From contig VMEE01000061.1 in NCBI GenBank assembly GCA_009910795.1, forward strand, positions 62,001 to 126,000: a DNA stretch of 64,000 nucleotides. Direction: 5' to 3'. The notes below the pieces were generated by a model that saw nothing but the letters and a program-made list of their open reading frames with translations, had not been told where the DNA came from and did no database searches. Within the stretch, counting starts at the first letter, position 1, and each line of letters starts with the position of its first letter. The position numbers and the translations under genes are program-made. The stretch is from Dehalobacter sp. CP (GTDB taxonomy: Bacteria; Bacillota_B; Desulfitobacteriia; Desulfitobacteriales; Syntrophobotulaceae). Of this stretch, positions 17,883-26,002 are shown in pieces.

Positions 17883-18689
17883 ATGCATACAATGTGGAAA
17901 GGTTCCATAAGCTTTGGTTTGGTTAATATTCCCATAAAAATGTTTGCTGCTACGGAAGAAAAGGATATCCATTTCAGATACATCCATAAGGAGTGCAGTA
18001 CTCCTCTTAAGTATCAAAAGCATTGTCCGACATGTAACAAAGAAGTAAAAGAAGAAGAAATCGTCCGCGGGTACGAATATGAAACCGGTCATTTTATTGT
18101 TATCAATGAGACAGATCTTATCGCCTTAAAATCTGAAGTGGAAGAAAAGTCGATTGAAATCCTTGATTTTATTAATCTTGTGGAAATTGATCCGATTTAT
18201 TACGACAAATCTTATTACCTGGCTCCGCAGGATACCGGCGGCAAAGCCTATCATCTCCTGCGGCAGTCCATGAATGATACCGGCAAAATTGCCCTGGCTA
18301 AAATGACCATCCGCAATAAACAGACGCTGGCTGCTTTAAGGGTTTACAACAAGGTCCTGGTCCTGGAAACCATTTTCTATCCGGATGAAATAAGACCCGT
18401 CAGCGAGGTACCGGGGATCAGCGAGCAGCAGGGTGTCAACGAAAAAGAGCTTAATATCGCGACCCAGCTGATTGCCAACTTAACTGCACCATTCGAGCCG
18501 GAAAAATATAAGGATAATTACCGGGAAGCACTGAAAGAGCTGATCAATAAAAAGATTGAAGGCAGGGAAATAGAAATTGCACCTGAAGCGCCCCACCGTA
18601 ATGTCATTGACTTGATGGAAGCCCTTCAGGCCAGTTTAAAAGAGACCAAAAAGCCCTCCAGAAGCAAAACAGAGACGACAGCAAGCTAG
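17883..18689 (+). CDS. ku: Ku protein for non-homologous end joining
   Basis: Bacterial Ku homodimers ring broken DNA ends and recruit LigD. The 268-residue protein begins MHTMWKGSISFGLVNIPI, the hallmark start of the family, and carries the Ku core through about residue 240 (KYQKHCPTCNKEV, YEYETGHFIVI, YYLAPQDTGGKAYHLL). The C-terminal tail is Lys/Ser/Thr-rich, as expected for the DNA/LigD-interacting tail. GGAGGG precedes the ATG. The two LigD genes follow, separated by 344 bp that hold two palindromic repeats. In Bacillus the equivalent ykoV is expressed in the forespore. Confidence 0.95.
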   Translation: MHTMWKGSISFGLVNIPIKMFAATEEKDIHFRYIHKECSTPLKYQKHCPTCNKEVKEEEIVRGYEYETGHFIVINETDLIALKSEVEEKSIEILDFINLVEIDPIYYDKSYYLAPQDTGGKAYHLLRQSMNDTGKIALAKMTIRNKQTLAALRVYNKVLVLETIFYPDEIRPVSEVPGISEQQGVNEKELNIATQLIANLTAPFEPEKYKDNYREALKELINKKIEGREIEIAPEAPHRNVIDLMEALQASLKETKKPSRSKTETTAS

Positions 18690-18697
18690 TACATGTC

Positions 18698-18849
18698 GTC
18701 TGGACGCCACATTCCGCTCTCGGCAGATAGCGCCTCCATGGCCAGTCGCTCTTTGCCATCCATGGCATCGCGACATTAGGCCATCCGCGGCCGTCTAACA
18801 GCCGTGCTCCACATCCGCTCCGCTTACGCTGGAACTACGGCAACAGACC
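18698..18849. repeat. Intergenic palindromic repeat, copy C
   Basis: A 152-bp element starting 9 bp after the ku stop. The left arm GTCTGGACGCCACA and the right arm are only imperfectly complementary (the right arm has diverged). The inside has the same extra block as copy A (GAGTCGCTC/CAGTCGCTC through CATCGCGACATTAGG) and the family core. Confidence 0.75.
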
Positions 18850-18905
18850 CTGCTATAAAGATTTAAATGTCTGGTACATTGTATTTTTGATAACTCCCCA
18901 AATTA

Positions 18906-19012
18906 GGTCTGGACGCCACAATTCCAGCGTTAAGCGAAGCCGGATGCGGAGCGCGGCTGTTTATGCCATGGAGGGCATAATCAGCCGCAAGCGGACTTGT
19001 GGCGTCCAGACC
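18906..19012. repeat. Intergenic palindromic repeat, copy D
   Basis: A 107-bp element with perfect 15-bp arms GGTCTGGACGCCACA and its complement, inverted relative to copy C. The inner hairpin TTATGCCATGGAGGGCATAA is flanked by the family core. It ends 11 bp before the ligD Shine-Dalgarno, so a folded transcript could affect ligD translation. Confidence 0.85.
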
Positions 19013-19033
19013 AAACCCAGAATGGAGATTCAT

Positions 19034-19975
19034 ATGAAACTACTGGAAGTAATGGAACCTATCCTGGCATCAGAAATCAAGACCGGTGATGAGTGGATCC
19101 ACCAGATTAAATGGGACGGTATCAGAGGGATATCCTATATTGAAGACGGCAGCCTCCAGATCTATACCAAAAGTGGCAGAGAGCGAACTTCTTTCTATCC
19201 TGAAATCCAGATAGCTCCAAAACTGCTGAACGGCCATCAGGCCGTACTGGATGGTGAACTGGTTGTTTTCAATACCGAGAACAGACCATCCTTTCATCTG
19301 ATCATGAATCGGGAACGCCTCAGAAACCTATCTAATCTGCCAGTCTATCAGCAAAAATACCCGGTCTGCTACATCTTGTTTGATCTTTTGTTCCTTAATG
19401 GCACAGACTTGCGCAGCCGGCCTCTAGAAGAGAGACAAGATCTTCTTCGGGCCAAGGTGTCATCTTCTTCCGACATCGCGGTTGCCGATGATTTTACGGA
19501 CGGCTCAGCTCTGTTTAAGCTAATGAAAGAAAAAAATTATGAGGGAATCGTTAGCAAGAGAAAGAACAGCCGTTACCAAGCCGGCAAAAAACATAATGAC
19601 TGGTTCAAAACCAAAATCAGCAAAAAAATCCTGGCCATTGTCGGCGGATTATCCTGGAAAGAGCAATTTCCAAACTCACTGCTGCTTGGTATCTTCCAGG
19701 GAGACCAGTACCTCTACATCGGGAATGCGAGTCTTGGACTGTCTCAGAAGGACTTCCAGCTTTTCAAAGCTTACGCTTCGGATTATACCCAGAAAAGCAG
19801 CCCGTTTGACAACCTCAAGAAAATGAAGGATACGACCTGGCTCAAACCGGACTTGACCTGCTGGGTAAGTTTCCTGGAATGGACAGACAGCAGGAGTCTC
19901 CGCCACCCTAAGATTCTTGGTTTCAGCAAAGATCCTGCCTCTGAAGCGCAAGGAAAGGAAACTATCATGGAATGA
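19034..19975 (+). CDS. ligD: ATP-dependent DNA ligase (LigD ligase domain)
   Basis: Seals ends held by Ku. The protein is 313 residues from ATG at 19034, with GGAG six bases upstream; a longer reading runs back into palindromic repeat D and is not credible. The adenylylated lysine is Lys26 in IKWDGIRG. Further nucleotidyltransferase motifs are LDGELVVF near 76, YEGIVSKR near 180 and the WFKTK motif near 200, followed by an OB-fold region to about 300. Only the ligase domain is present; the polymerase is a separate protein whose ATG overlaps this stop by 4 bp. Confidence 0.92.
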   Translation: MKLLEVMEPILASEIKTGDEWIHQIKWDGIRGISYIEDGSLQIYTKSGRERTSFYPEIQIAPKLLNGHQAVLDGELVVFNTENRPSFHLIMNRERLRNLSNLPVYQQKYPVCYILFDLLFLNGTDLRSRPLEERQDLLRAKVSSSSDIAVADDFTDGSALFKLMKEKNYEGIVSKRKNSRYQAGKKHNDWFKTKISKKILAIVGGLSWKEQFPNSLLLGIFQGDQYLYIGNASLGLSQKDFQLFKAYASDYTQKSSPFDNLKKMKDTTWLKPDLTCWVSFLEWTDSRSLRHPKILGFSKDPASEAQGKETIME

Positions 19976-20889
19976 ACCTGGAATTCGACGGCAAGACGCT
20001 CAATATAACCAACCCTGAAAAATTATTATGGCCCGCCCTCGGTATCCGCAAGCTTGATTATTTAAAAATCCTGCTGGAATTAGCCCCGTACCTTCTGCCT
20101 CACGTCAAAGACCATCTACTGACGACGATCCGTTATCCTGATGGTTTCCAGGGCAAGTCCTTCTTTCAGAAAAACATCCCTGATTATGCCCCTGGGTGGA
20201 TTCCGACGATCGAATGGCGGGATAATCAGTATATCCTTTTAGAATCAGAAGCAATCCTCATTTGGCTCGGAAACCAGGCCTGTCTGGAATTCCACATTCC
20301 ATTTAACCCCTATGACAGGGATCAGTATCCTTCTGCACTGGTTTTCGACCTGGACCCTTCCGAAGACCAGACCTTTGAGGATGTCACGGAAGCGGCTCTG
20401 CTGATTTTTGAAGAGCTTCAAGCGCTTCAGATTACAAGCTATATCAAAACTTCCGGGGCAAGCGGACTTCAGATCCATATTCCGACAGGCGGGAAGTATG
20501 ATTACGGTACCGCCAGAAAAATCAATGAATTTTTCGCGGTTTATTTCAGCCAGAAATACCCCCGGCAAATTACCCTGGAGCGCAGTGTCGCCAAAAGAGG
20601 CCATAAGCTCTATTTTGACTATCTGCAGATGTGGCAGGGCAAAACCATCATCAGTCCATATTCACCAAGAGCAACAGCCTCCGCCTCCGTTGCCGCTCCG
20701 CTGGAATGGGAAGAGCTGCGGCGCGGGGTCAAACCCCAGGATTTTAATCTGCTGAATATCAGCAGCAGGCTGAAGGATAAAGGGGATCTTTTCGCTCCGC
20801 TGCTTAATAAAAAAAATGGACAGGACAGAAAGAATAGCCAGGATCTCGACTTTATCCTTGAACGGATTGTGGCCTACAGACAACCCTAG
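19972..20889 (+). CDS. LigD-type primase-polymerase domain protein
   Basis: The archaeo-eukaryotic primase-like polymerase that fills gaps during NHEJ and prefers ribonucleotides. It has 305 residues and begins with the PolDom N-terminus (NPEKLLWPALGIRKLDYL). The catalytic Asp pair is in FDLDPSED near residue 125, with the nucleotide-binding SGASGLQIHIP near 160 and the FDYLQ segment carrying the third Asp near 218. The start overlaps the ligase gene stop (ATGA), indicating coupling. No nuclease (3'-phosphoesterase) domain is seen. Together with ku this is a three-protein, two-step NHEJ system, with LigD split rather than fused. Confidence 0.92.
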   Translation: MNLEFDGKTLNITNPEKLLWPALGIRKLDYLKILLELAPYLLPHVKDHLLTTIRYPDGFQGKSFFQKNIPDYAPGWIPTIEWRDNQYILLESEAILIWLGNQACLEFHIPFNPYDRDQYPSALVFDLDPSEDQTFEDVTEAALLIFEELQALQITSYIKTSGASGLQIHIPTGGKYDYGTARKINEFFAVYFSQKYPRQITLERSVAKRGHKLYFDYLQMWQGKTIISPYSPRATASASVAAPLEWEELRRGVKPQDFNLLNISSRLKDKGDLFAPLLNKKNGQDRKNSQDLDFILERIVAYRQP

Positions 20890-20955
20890 CAAATGATTTT
20901 AATCTAATTCAATGAATTTTAATTATAATTTGATAAATCATTTGAAAATAGCGTT

Positions 20956-22545
20956 TTAGTCGTTAGAGGATGTATGGAACGTGATCTCCGAGTATTTGTC
21001 CTTCAATCTGTCCAGGTAGTATTCATCTTCAAGAAGAACGACCAGCTGGTCATCCTGATCTTTGACGCACAGATTACGGAGTCCGCGCAAATTGGCCGGA
21101 TCAACAGGTTTGTCGCTTCTGACCCAGCGGGCCATATGATGCAGAAGATGATGAAGCTGGATTCTTGTGCCATATTCATTTTCGAGGCGGTATTCCAGGA
21201 CTTCAAACTGAAGCTTGCCCACAACTCCGACAATCAGTTCCTCCGGCCCATCCATAAAGGTCCGGAAGACCTGCACTGTCCCTTCTTCCGTCAGCTGCTT
21301 GATTCCCTTCTGGAACTGTTTGTATTTGGAAAAGTCCAGATTGATGATCTTAGCAAAATACTCCGGTGCAAACTGCGGCAGCTTTTCGAATTCAAAGGTT
21401 CCTTCCTCACTCAGGGTGTCGCCGATCCGAAAAATGCCCGGATCAAATAAACCCACCACATCTCCGGGATAAGCCTCTTCCAGGATATCGCGTTCCTGTG
21501 CCAAGAACTGCTGTGGCTGCGGAAGCTTGATCTTCTTACCGCTTCGGACATGATTGGCTGCCATTCCACGTTCGAACCTGCCCGAACAGACCCGCATAAA
21601 CGCAATCCGGTCCCTGTGGGCCGGGTTCATATTGGCCTGAATCTTAAAAATGAAACCTGAAAATTGGGGATCAGTTGGCTGAATGTAACCAACCGAACTT
21701 TTTTGCGGTCTTGGCTCAGGCGCCATTTCCAGGAACTGCTCCAGAAAAGTTTGGACACCAATACTGCTCAGCGCACTGCCAAAGAAGACCGGAGACAGCA
21801 TCCCCTGCTGAATCATTTCCTCATCAAACGGATCCCCTGCAATATCCAATAGTTCCAGATCTTCGCAGAGCTTATTATATAAGGCGGGTTCAAGACAGTC
21901 TTTGAGAGCGGGATCTTCAAGTCCGCGTTCGCCCGTATCAATCCGTCTCCGTTCGCCGTCCCGGTAAAGCTCCAGACATTGATGCCGCCGGTCGTAGATT
22001 GCACTGAAATCTTTTCCCATTCCGACCGGCCAATTCAAAGGAACCGTATTAATGCCTAAAACATCCTCAATCTCCTGAAGGACATCCAGCGGGTCTTTGC
22101 CAAAACGGTCCAGCTTGTTAATAAACGTAAAAATCGGTATGCCTCTCATCCGGCAGACTTTAAACAGCTTGATGGTCTGGGCTTCGACACCTTTGACCAG
22201 ATCGATTAGCATGACGGCGCTGTCGGCTGCCATCAGCGTGCGATAGGTATCTTCACTAAAATCTTCGTGCCCGGGTGTATCTAAAATATTGATATGAATT
22301 CCGTTGTATGAAAACTGCATGGCGCTCGAAGTTACGGAAATGCCACGTTCTTTTTCAATTTGCATCCAGTCGGAAGTTGCATACTTGGCTGTTTTTCTTC
22401 CTTTCACTGTACCAGCCAGCCGGATAGCTCCGCCAAAAAACAGCAGCTTTTCTGTTAAGGTCGTTTTTCCCGCATCCGGGTGAGAAATAATTGCAAATGT
22501 CCTTCTGGGTTTAATCTGATTCTGGTTCGCCGTCTTTTCCATCAA
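20956..22545 (-). CDS. prfC: Peptide chain release factor 3
   Basis: RF3 is a GTPase that removes RF1/RF2 from the ribosome after termination. The 529-residue protein has G1 SHPDAGKTTL near residue 22, the switch II DTPGHEDF near 92, G4 NKLD near 146, and the EF-G-like domains II and III to the end. Length is normal. It is on the strand opposite to the ligD genes and ends 66 bp from the polymerase gene (convergent). It is probably monocistronic: the ATPase gene upstream ends 33 bp away, so cotranscription with the metal operon is possible. Confidence 0.96.
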   Translation of the reverse strand: MMEKTANQNQIKPRRTFAIISHPDAGKTTLTEKLLFFGGAIRLAGTVKGRKTAKYATSDWMQIEKERGISVTSSAMQFSYNGIHINILDTPGHEDFSEDTYRTLMAADSAVMLIDLVKGVEAQTIKLFKVCRMRGIPIFTFINKLDRFGKDPLDVLQEIEDVLGINTVPLNWPVGMGKDFSAIYDRRHQCLELYRDGERRRIDTGERGLEDPALKDCLEPALYNKLCEDLELLDIAGDPFDEEMIQQGMLSPVFFGSALSSIGVQTFLEQFLEMAPEPRPQKSSVGYIQPTDPQFSGFIFKIQANMNPAHRDRIAFMRVCSGRFERGMAANHVRSGKKIKLPQPQQFLAQERDILEEAYPGDVVGLFDPGIFRIGDTLSEEGTFEFEKLPQFAPEYFAKIINLDFSKYKQFQKGIKQLTEEGTVQVFRTFMDGPEELIVGVVGKLQFEVLEYRLENEYGTRIQLHHLLHHMARWVRSDKPVDPANLRGLRNLCVKDQDDQLVVLLEDEYYLDRLKDKYSEITFHTSSND

Positions 22546-22578
22546 ATTCCCTTTCCTTTTTTACGTGCGTGTTTTTGC

Positions 22579-24816
22579 CTATATTACTATATCATATTCC
22601 TTAACTTTTTTCTTCTTTAACACCCGCATTGCATTCAGGATCGCAATCACAGCCACACCTACATCGGCAAATACAGCTTCCCACATTGTCGCAACGCCCA
22701 TCGCTCCAAGGATGAGGACGCCTATCTTTATTCCGAGCGCAAAACCAATATTCTGCCAGACAATTCCTTTCGTTTTCCGGGCAATCCGGATTGCCTCGAG
22801 CAGTTTGGCAGGTTCGTCCGTCATCAGGACAATATCCGCGGCCTCAATCGCTGCATCCGACCCAAGTCCGCCCATGGCAACCCCGATATCAGCCCTGGCC
22901 AGGACCGGTGCATCATTGACCCCATCTCCGACAAAAACGAGTTTACTGCCGTTTTCCTTTTGTTCCTCCAGCGTTTCCAGAACAGCAACCTTTTGATCGG
23001 GAAGCAATTCAGCGTAAACTTGGTCAAACCCCAACTGCTGTCCGATCTGTTCACTGATCGCCTTCGTGTCTCCGGTCAGCATAACCAATTTCTTAACTCC
23101 TGCCTGTCTCAATCCCCGCAACGCCTCATGAACATCTTTTTTGACTCTGTCCGTAATCAGGATATAGCCGGCATATTGACGCTCAATCGCGATATAGGCA
23201 GTCGTTCCAGCCTCGGGTATTTGCGTCAGGGAGATTCCTTCCTCAGTCAGGAGCCTAGCGCTGCCGGCAATGACTTCTTTTCCCTGATATACTGTTTTTA
23301 CGCCATAGCCCGGTATTTCTTGATACTGGTGGATATCTTTCTGATCAATGCCCTTCGTATTCAGTTTTTTCGTATCGTCTTCGGTGTATCGTTTCAAAAT
23401 CGAAGCCGCAATGGGATGACCTGAAAAATATTCAGCCGCAGCAGCATATTCCAGCAAAGTATCTTCATCAAACCCCTGAGCAGCTTGTATTCCGGTAACT
23501 TCAAACACACCTTCGGTTAGCGTGCCGGTCTTATCAAAAACAACCGTACGCACTTGATTCAGGCCTTCCAGGTAGTTGCTTCCCTTGATCAGGATGCCGT
23601 TTCGGGAAGCGCCTCCGATACCCCCAAAAAAGCTTAACGGGATGGAGATCACCAGTGCGCAGGGACATGACACCACGAGGAAGACCAAAGCCCGGTTCAG
23701 CCATTCGCTGAACGTGGCCCCTTCAATAAACAGCGGGGGTAAAAAAGCTAAAAGTGCAGCTCCGAGCACAATAATTGGTGTATAGACACGCGCAAATGTT
23801 GTCATGAAATTTTCTGTCTTAGCTTTTTTCGAGGCGGCCTTTTCCACCAAATCCAGAACCCGTGCAACCGTGCTCTGCTCATAAACCTTCGTAACTTTCA
23901 CGGTCAAAACCCCGGTCTTATTGATAAAACCAGCCAGAATACTGCTGCCGGCTTCGACCTCCCTCGGGATAAATTCTCCGGTGAGCGCCGAGGTATCCAA
24001 AACAGACCTGCCCGCAAGCACTGTGCCATCGAGGGGAACTTTCTCTCCCGGCTTGATCAGAATCATCTGGCCTTCCCTGACTTCCTCCGGTGGTACTTTG
24101 CTTATGGAATCGTCCTTCATTAAATTCGCATAGTCCGGACGAATATCCATCAGTTCACTGATCGAGCGGCGGGAACGGTTTACAGCACTGTCCTGGAAAA
24201 ATTCACCGACCCGGTAGAACAACATCACAGCTACAGCCTCGGGATATTCCTGAATAGCCAGCGCCCCGACTGTAGCAATAAACATCAGAAAGTTTTCATC
24301 AAGAAACTTGCCGCGGCTAATATTTTGGAGTGCCGCCCAGACAATCTTGCCGCCAATCAACAAATAGCTGACCAGAAACAGTACGATTTCAATGGCAGGT
24401 TTCAATTTTAGCAGAAACGCAGCCGTAAAAATGACTGCTCCAATGACAAAGCAAACCAGCTCGGCATTCACTTTCTGTTCTTTCTGTTCTTTCTGTTGTT
24501 TCTGTTCTTTCTGTTCTCTTCGTTTTTCTTGTTCCGTGGTTTTCTCTTCTTTACTGGCTGCACCAATATCTTTGGACCGGATCCCAGTAATTCTTATCCC
24601 GGCTTCAATCCGGGAAGCAATTTTTTCAATTTTGAGGGCGATATCTGTGATCTTTTCAGAATCGTTTACCTCGAGATAGAGTTTACTGCCGGCAAAATCA
24701 ATATTTGCAGTTTTTATACCATCCAGCTTTTTTACTTCTTGTTCGATTTTAGCCGAGCAGTTTGCACAGCCAAGACCGGCAAGCAGGATGACAGCTTCCT
24801 GACTTCTTGTATCCAT
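22579..24816 (-). CDS. P1B-type ATPase exporting Cd/Zn/Pb
   Basis: A 745-residue heavy-metal efflux ATPase of the cytoplasmic membrane. The N-terminal HMA domain has the GCANCS metal site (Cys17, Cys20). A charged Gln/Glu/Lys linker (about 100-117) is encoded by 9-bp tandem repeats. The membrane domain carries the SCPCAL motif (Cys-Pro-Cys, near residue 385), which specifies Zn/Cd/Pb or Cu, and DKTGTLTEG with the phosphorylated Asp near 426. GDGVND is near 645. The neighbouring regulator has CadC/SmtB-type sites, which favours Cd/Zn/Pb over Cu. It is cotranscribed downstream of that regulator. Confidence 0.9.
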   Translation of the reverse strand: MDTRSQEAVILLAGLGCANCSAKIEQEVKKLDGIKTANIDFAGSKLYLEVNDSEKITDIALKIEKIASRIEAGIRITGIRSKDIGAASKEEKTTEQEKRREQKEQKQQKEQKEQKVNAELVCFVIGAVIFTAAFLLKLKPAIEIVLFLVSYLLIGGKIVWAALQNISRGKFLDENFLMFIATVGALAIQEYPEAVAVMLFYRVGEFFQDSAVNRSRRSISELMDIRPDYANLMKDDSISKVPPEEVREGQMILIKPGEKVPLDGTVLAGRSVLDTSALTGEFIPREVEAGSSILAGFINKTGVLTVKVTKVYEQSTVARVLDLVEKAASKKAKTENFMTTFARVYTPIIVLGAALLAFLPPLFIEGATFSEWLNRALVFLVVSCPCALVISIPLSFFGGIGGASRNGILIKGSNYLEGLNQVRTVVFDKTGTLTEGVFEVTGIQAAQGFDEDTLLEYAAAAEYFSGHPIAASILKRYTEDDTKKLNTKGIDQKDIHQYQEIPGYGVKTVYQGKEVIAGSARLLTEEGISLTQIPEAGTTAYIAIERQYAGYILITDRVKKDVHEALRGLRQAGVKKLVMLTGDTKAISEQIGQQLGFDQVYAELLPDQKVAVLETLEEQKENGSKLVFVGDGVNDAPVLARADIGVAMGGLGSDAAIEAADIVLMTDEPAKLLEAIRIARKTKGIVWQNIGFALGIKIGVLILGAMGVATMWEAVFADVGVAVIAILNAMRVLKKKKVKEYDIVI
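24472..24516 (+). repeat. Five 9-bp tandem repeats in the ATPase linker
   Basis: Five units of TTTCTGTTC (one with a final G) run in frame and encode the charged Lys-Glu-Gln linker between the metal-binding and membrane domains. In-frame slippage would change linker length without breaking the gene. Confidence 0.8.
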
Positions 24817-24839
24817 ATCTTTTTTCTCCTCGCTAATTC

Positions 24840-25205
24840 TTATCCTTCTTTGACATGGAGCATTCCCTGGCCGAAAATGCCTTTGATATGCTCGTCATCC
24901 AGCGCATAGAATACGATCTTTCCTTCTTTTCTGTTCTTTACCAGCCTGCATTGCTTAAGAATCCGCAGCTGATGTGAAATTGCCGACTGGGTCATATTTA
25001 GCAGAAAGGCTAGGTCGCAGACACACATTTCCGCTTCGGAAAGCGCCCAGAGTATTTTTATCCTTGTCGTATCACCAAATACTTTAAACAACTCGGCAAG
25101 ATCGTACAGATTTTCTTCCTGCGGCATCGCTCCTTTGACCTTACTGACAATTTCTTCATGAATAACCAGACAGTCACACCGCAAATTCTCCGCTTTTCCC
25201 TCCAT
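24840..25205 (-). CDS. ArsR/SmtB-family metal-sensing repressor (CadC-like)
   Basis: Winged-helix repressor released from DNA by metal. I start it at ATG 25205 (121 residues); TTG at 25208 with AAAGGAG nine bases upstream is an equally good start. Two metal sites can be read. The alpha3/N-terminal site has Cys10 and Cys12 plus Cys61 and Cys63 in MCVCDLA, as in CadC. The alpha5 site has Asp104, His106, His117 and Glu120, the DxHx10Hx2E pattern of SmtB. The recognition helix is SAISHQLRILKQ. It is first in the operon with the exporter and has an operator overlapping its own transcription start. Confidence 0.92.
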   Translation of the reverse strand: MEGKAENLRCDCLVIHEEIVSKVKGAMPQEENLYDLAELFKVFGDTTRIKILWALSEAEMCVCDLAFLLNMTQSAISHQLRILKQCRLVKNRKEGKIVFYALDDEHIKGIFGQGMLHVKEG

Positions 25206-25253
25206 CAAAACAAACCGCTCCTTTGTATTTGCTCTATCAATTGAATACTCGAT

Positions 25254-25275
25254 TGAATACTTGAATAAGTATTCA
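25254..25275 (-). promoter_or_regulatory. Operator of the metal-resistance operon
   Basis: Inverted repeat TGAATACTT-4-AAGTATTCA, directly downstream of the -10 box, with an additional TTGAATAC half-site next to it. Its form and place fit SmtB/CadC operators. Confidence 0.8.
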
Positions 25276-25281
25276 TATATT

Positions 25282-25310
25282 ATATTATTACGTATTTCTT
25301 TTATGGTCAA
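25282..25310 (-). promoter_or_regulatory. Sigma-A promoter of the metal-resistance operon
   Basis: TTGACC (25305-25310), 17-bp spacer, TAATAT (25282-25287) on the minus strand. It is followed within 7 bp by the palindromic operator. Confidence 0.8.
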
Positions 25311-25429
25311 TTCATTTTTCTATTTTTCTAATTTATTTTCCTTGTACGATTTCCTTGTACGATTCTCTGCATGATTTTTTTTAGCTTTTTCTGCCTTGGG
25401 TTCAAACGCCACGCTCTTTGAACCGGAAT

Positions 25430-26002
25430 CTACGCATAGCCTGTAAATATTGATTTAAGTTTTTTAAGGCTATTTGTTAGGGTAAAATAAAGATGGACGG
25501 ATATGAATGAGACCATCATTAATGCCGCCAGATAATGCAGCCAGCGTACAGGGTTTAATCCTCCTGCCGCTTTGACCGCTCTCTGCAGGGGCTTGAAGTA
25601 GAGGGTCATCCCGGTAATCATCTGGACCGGGATTAATCCTGCGAGCGAGGTAATCAATATTTTCTGACCTGGATTGTATTTGGGATACTTCGTCTTTTTT
25701 TCGGATAGGAAGAATTCGTATTTTAAGAATTCGGGTATTGCCTTTAAGGTCTTGCGGTTCGGAATGATTTCTTTATAGTTTTTGTCTTTAATCCCGTAGC
25801 AAATCCGTGCCAGGTACGAATTTAACAGTAAAAACTGGGCGACGGCATGTGTTTTCCGGGCTGAATCCATCCGTTTGAACCCGAAAGCGCGCGATGGGCT
25901 GTGAATGTAAAGCCCGCTAAAAATTAAAGCCAGTACGGCCGGCGCATAGACCCAGTGAAGCAATCTGACTGTTCCTGAATGACGTTGCTTTTTCCAATTC
26001 AT
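25430..26002 (-). CDS. Hydrogenase b-type cytochrome subunit
   Basis: A 190-residue membrane cytochrome b that passes electrons from the hydrogenase to the quinone pool. Four hydrophobic segments are visible (about 14-34, 48-66, 110-132, 150-178). Candidate haem-ligating histidines occur in RLLHWVY (His16), SARKTHAVAQ (His52) and VRWLHYL/SVHLYF (near 155 and 168). The ATG overlaps the large-subunit stop (ATGA), so the three hydrogenase genes form one operon. No maturation protease follows. Confidence 0.87.
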   Translation of the reverse strand: MNWKKQRHSGTVRLLHWVYAPAVLALIFSGLYIHSPSRAFGFKRMDSARKTHAVAQFLLLNSYLARICYGIKDKNYKEIIPNRKTLKAIPEFLKYEFFLSEKKTKYPKYNPGQKILITSLAGLIPVQMITGMTLYFKPLQRAVKAAGGLNPVRWLHYLAALMMVSFISVHLYFTLTNSLKKLKSIFTGYA

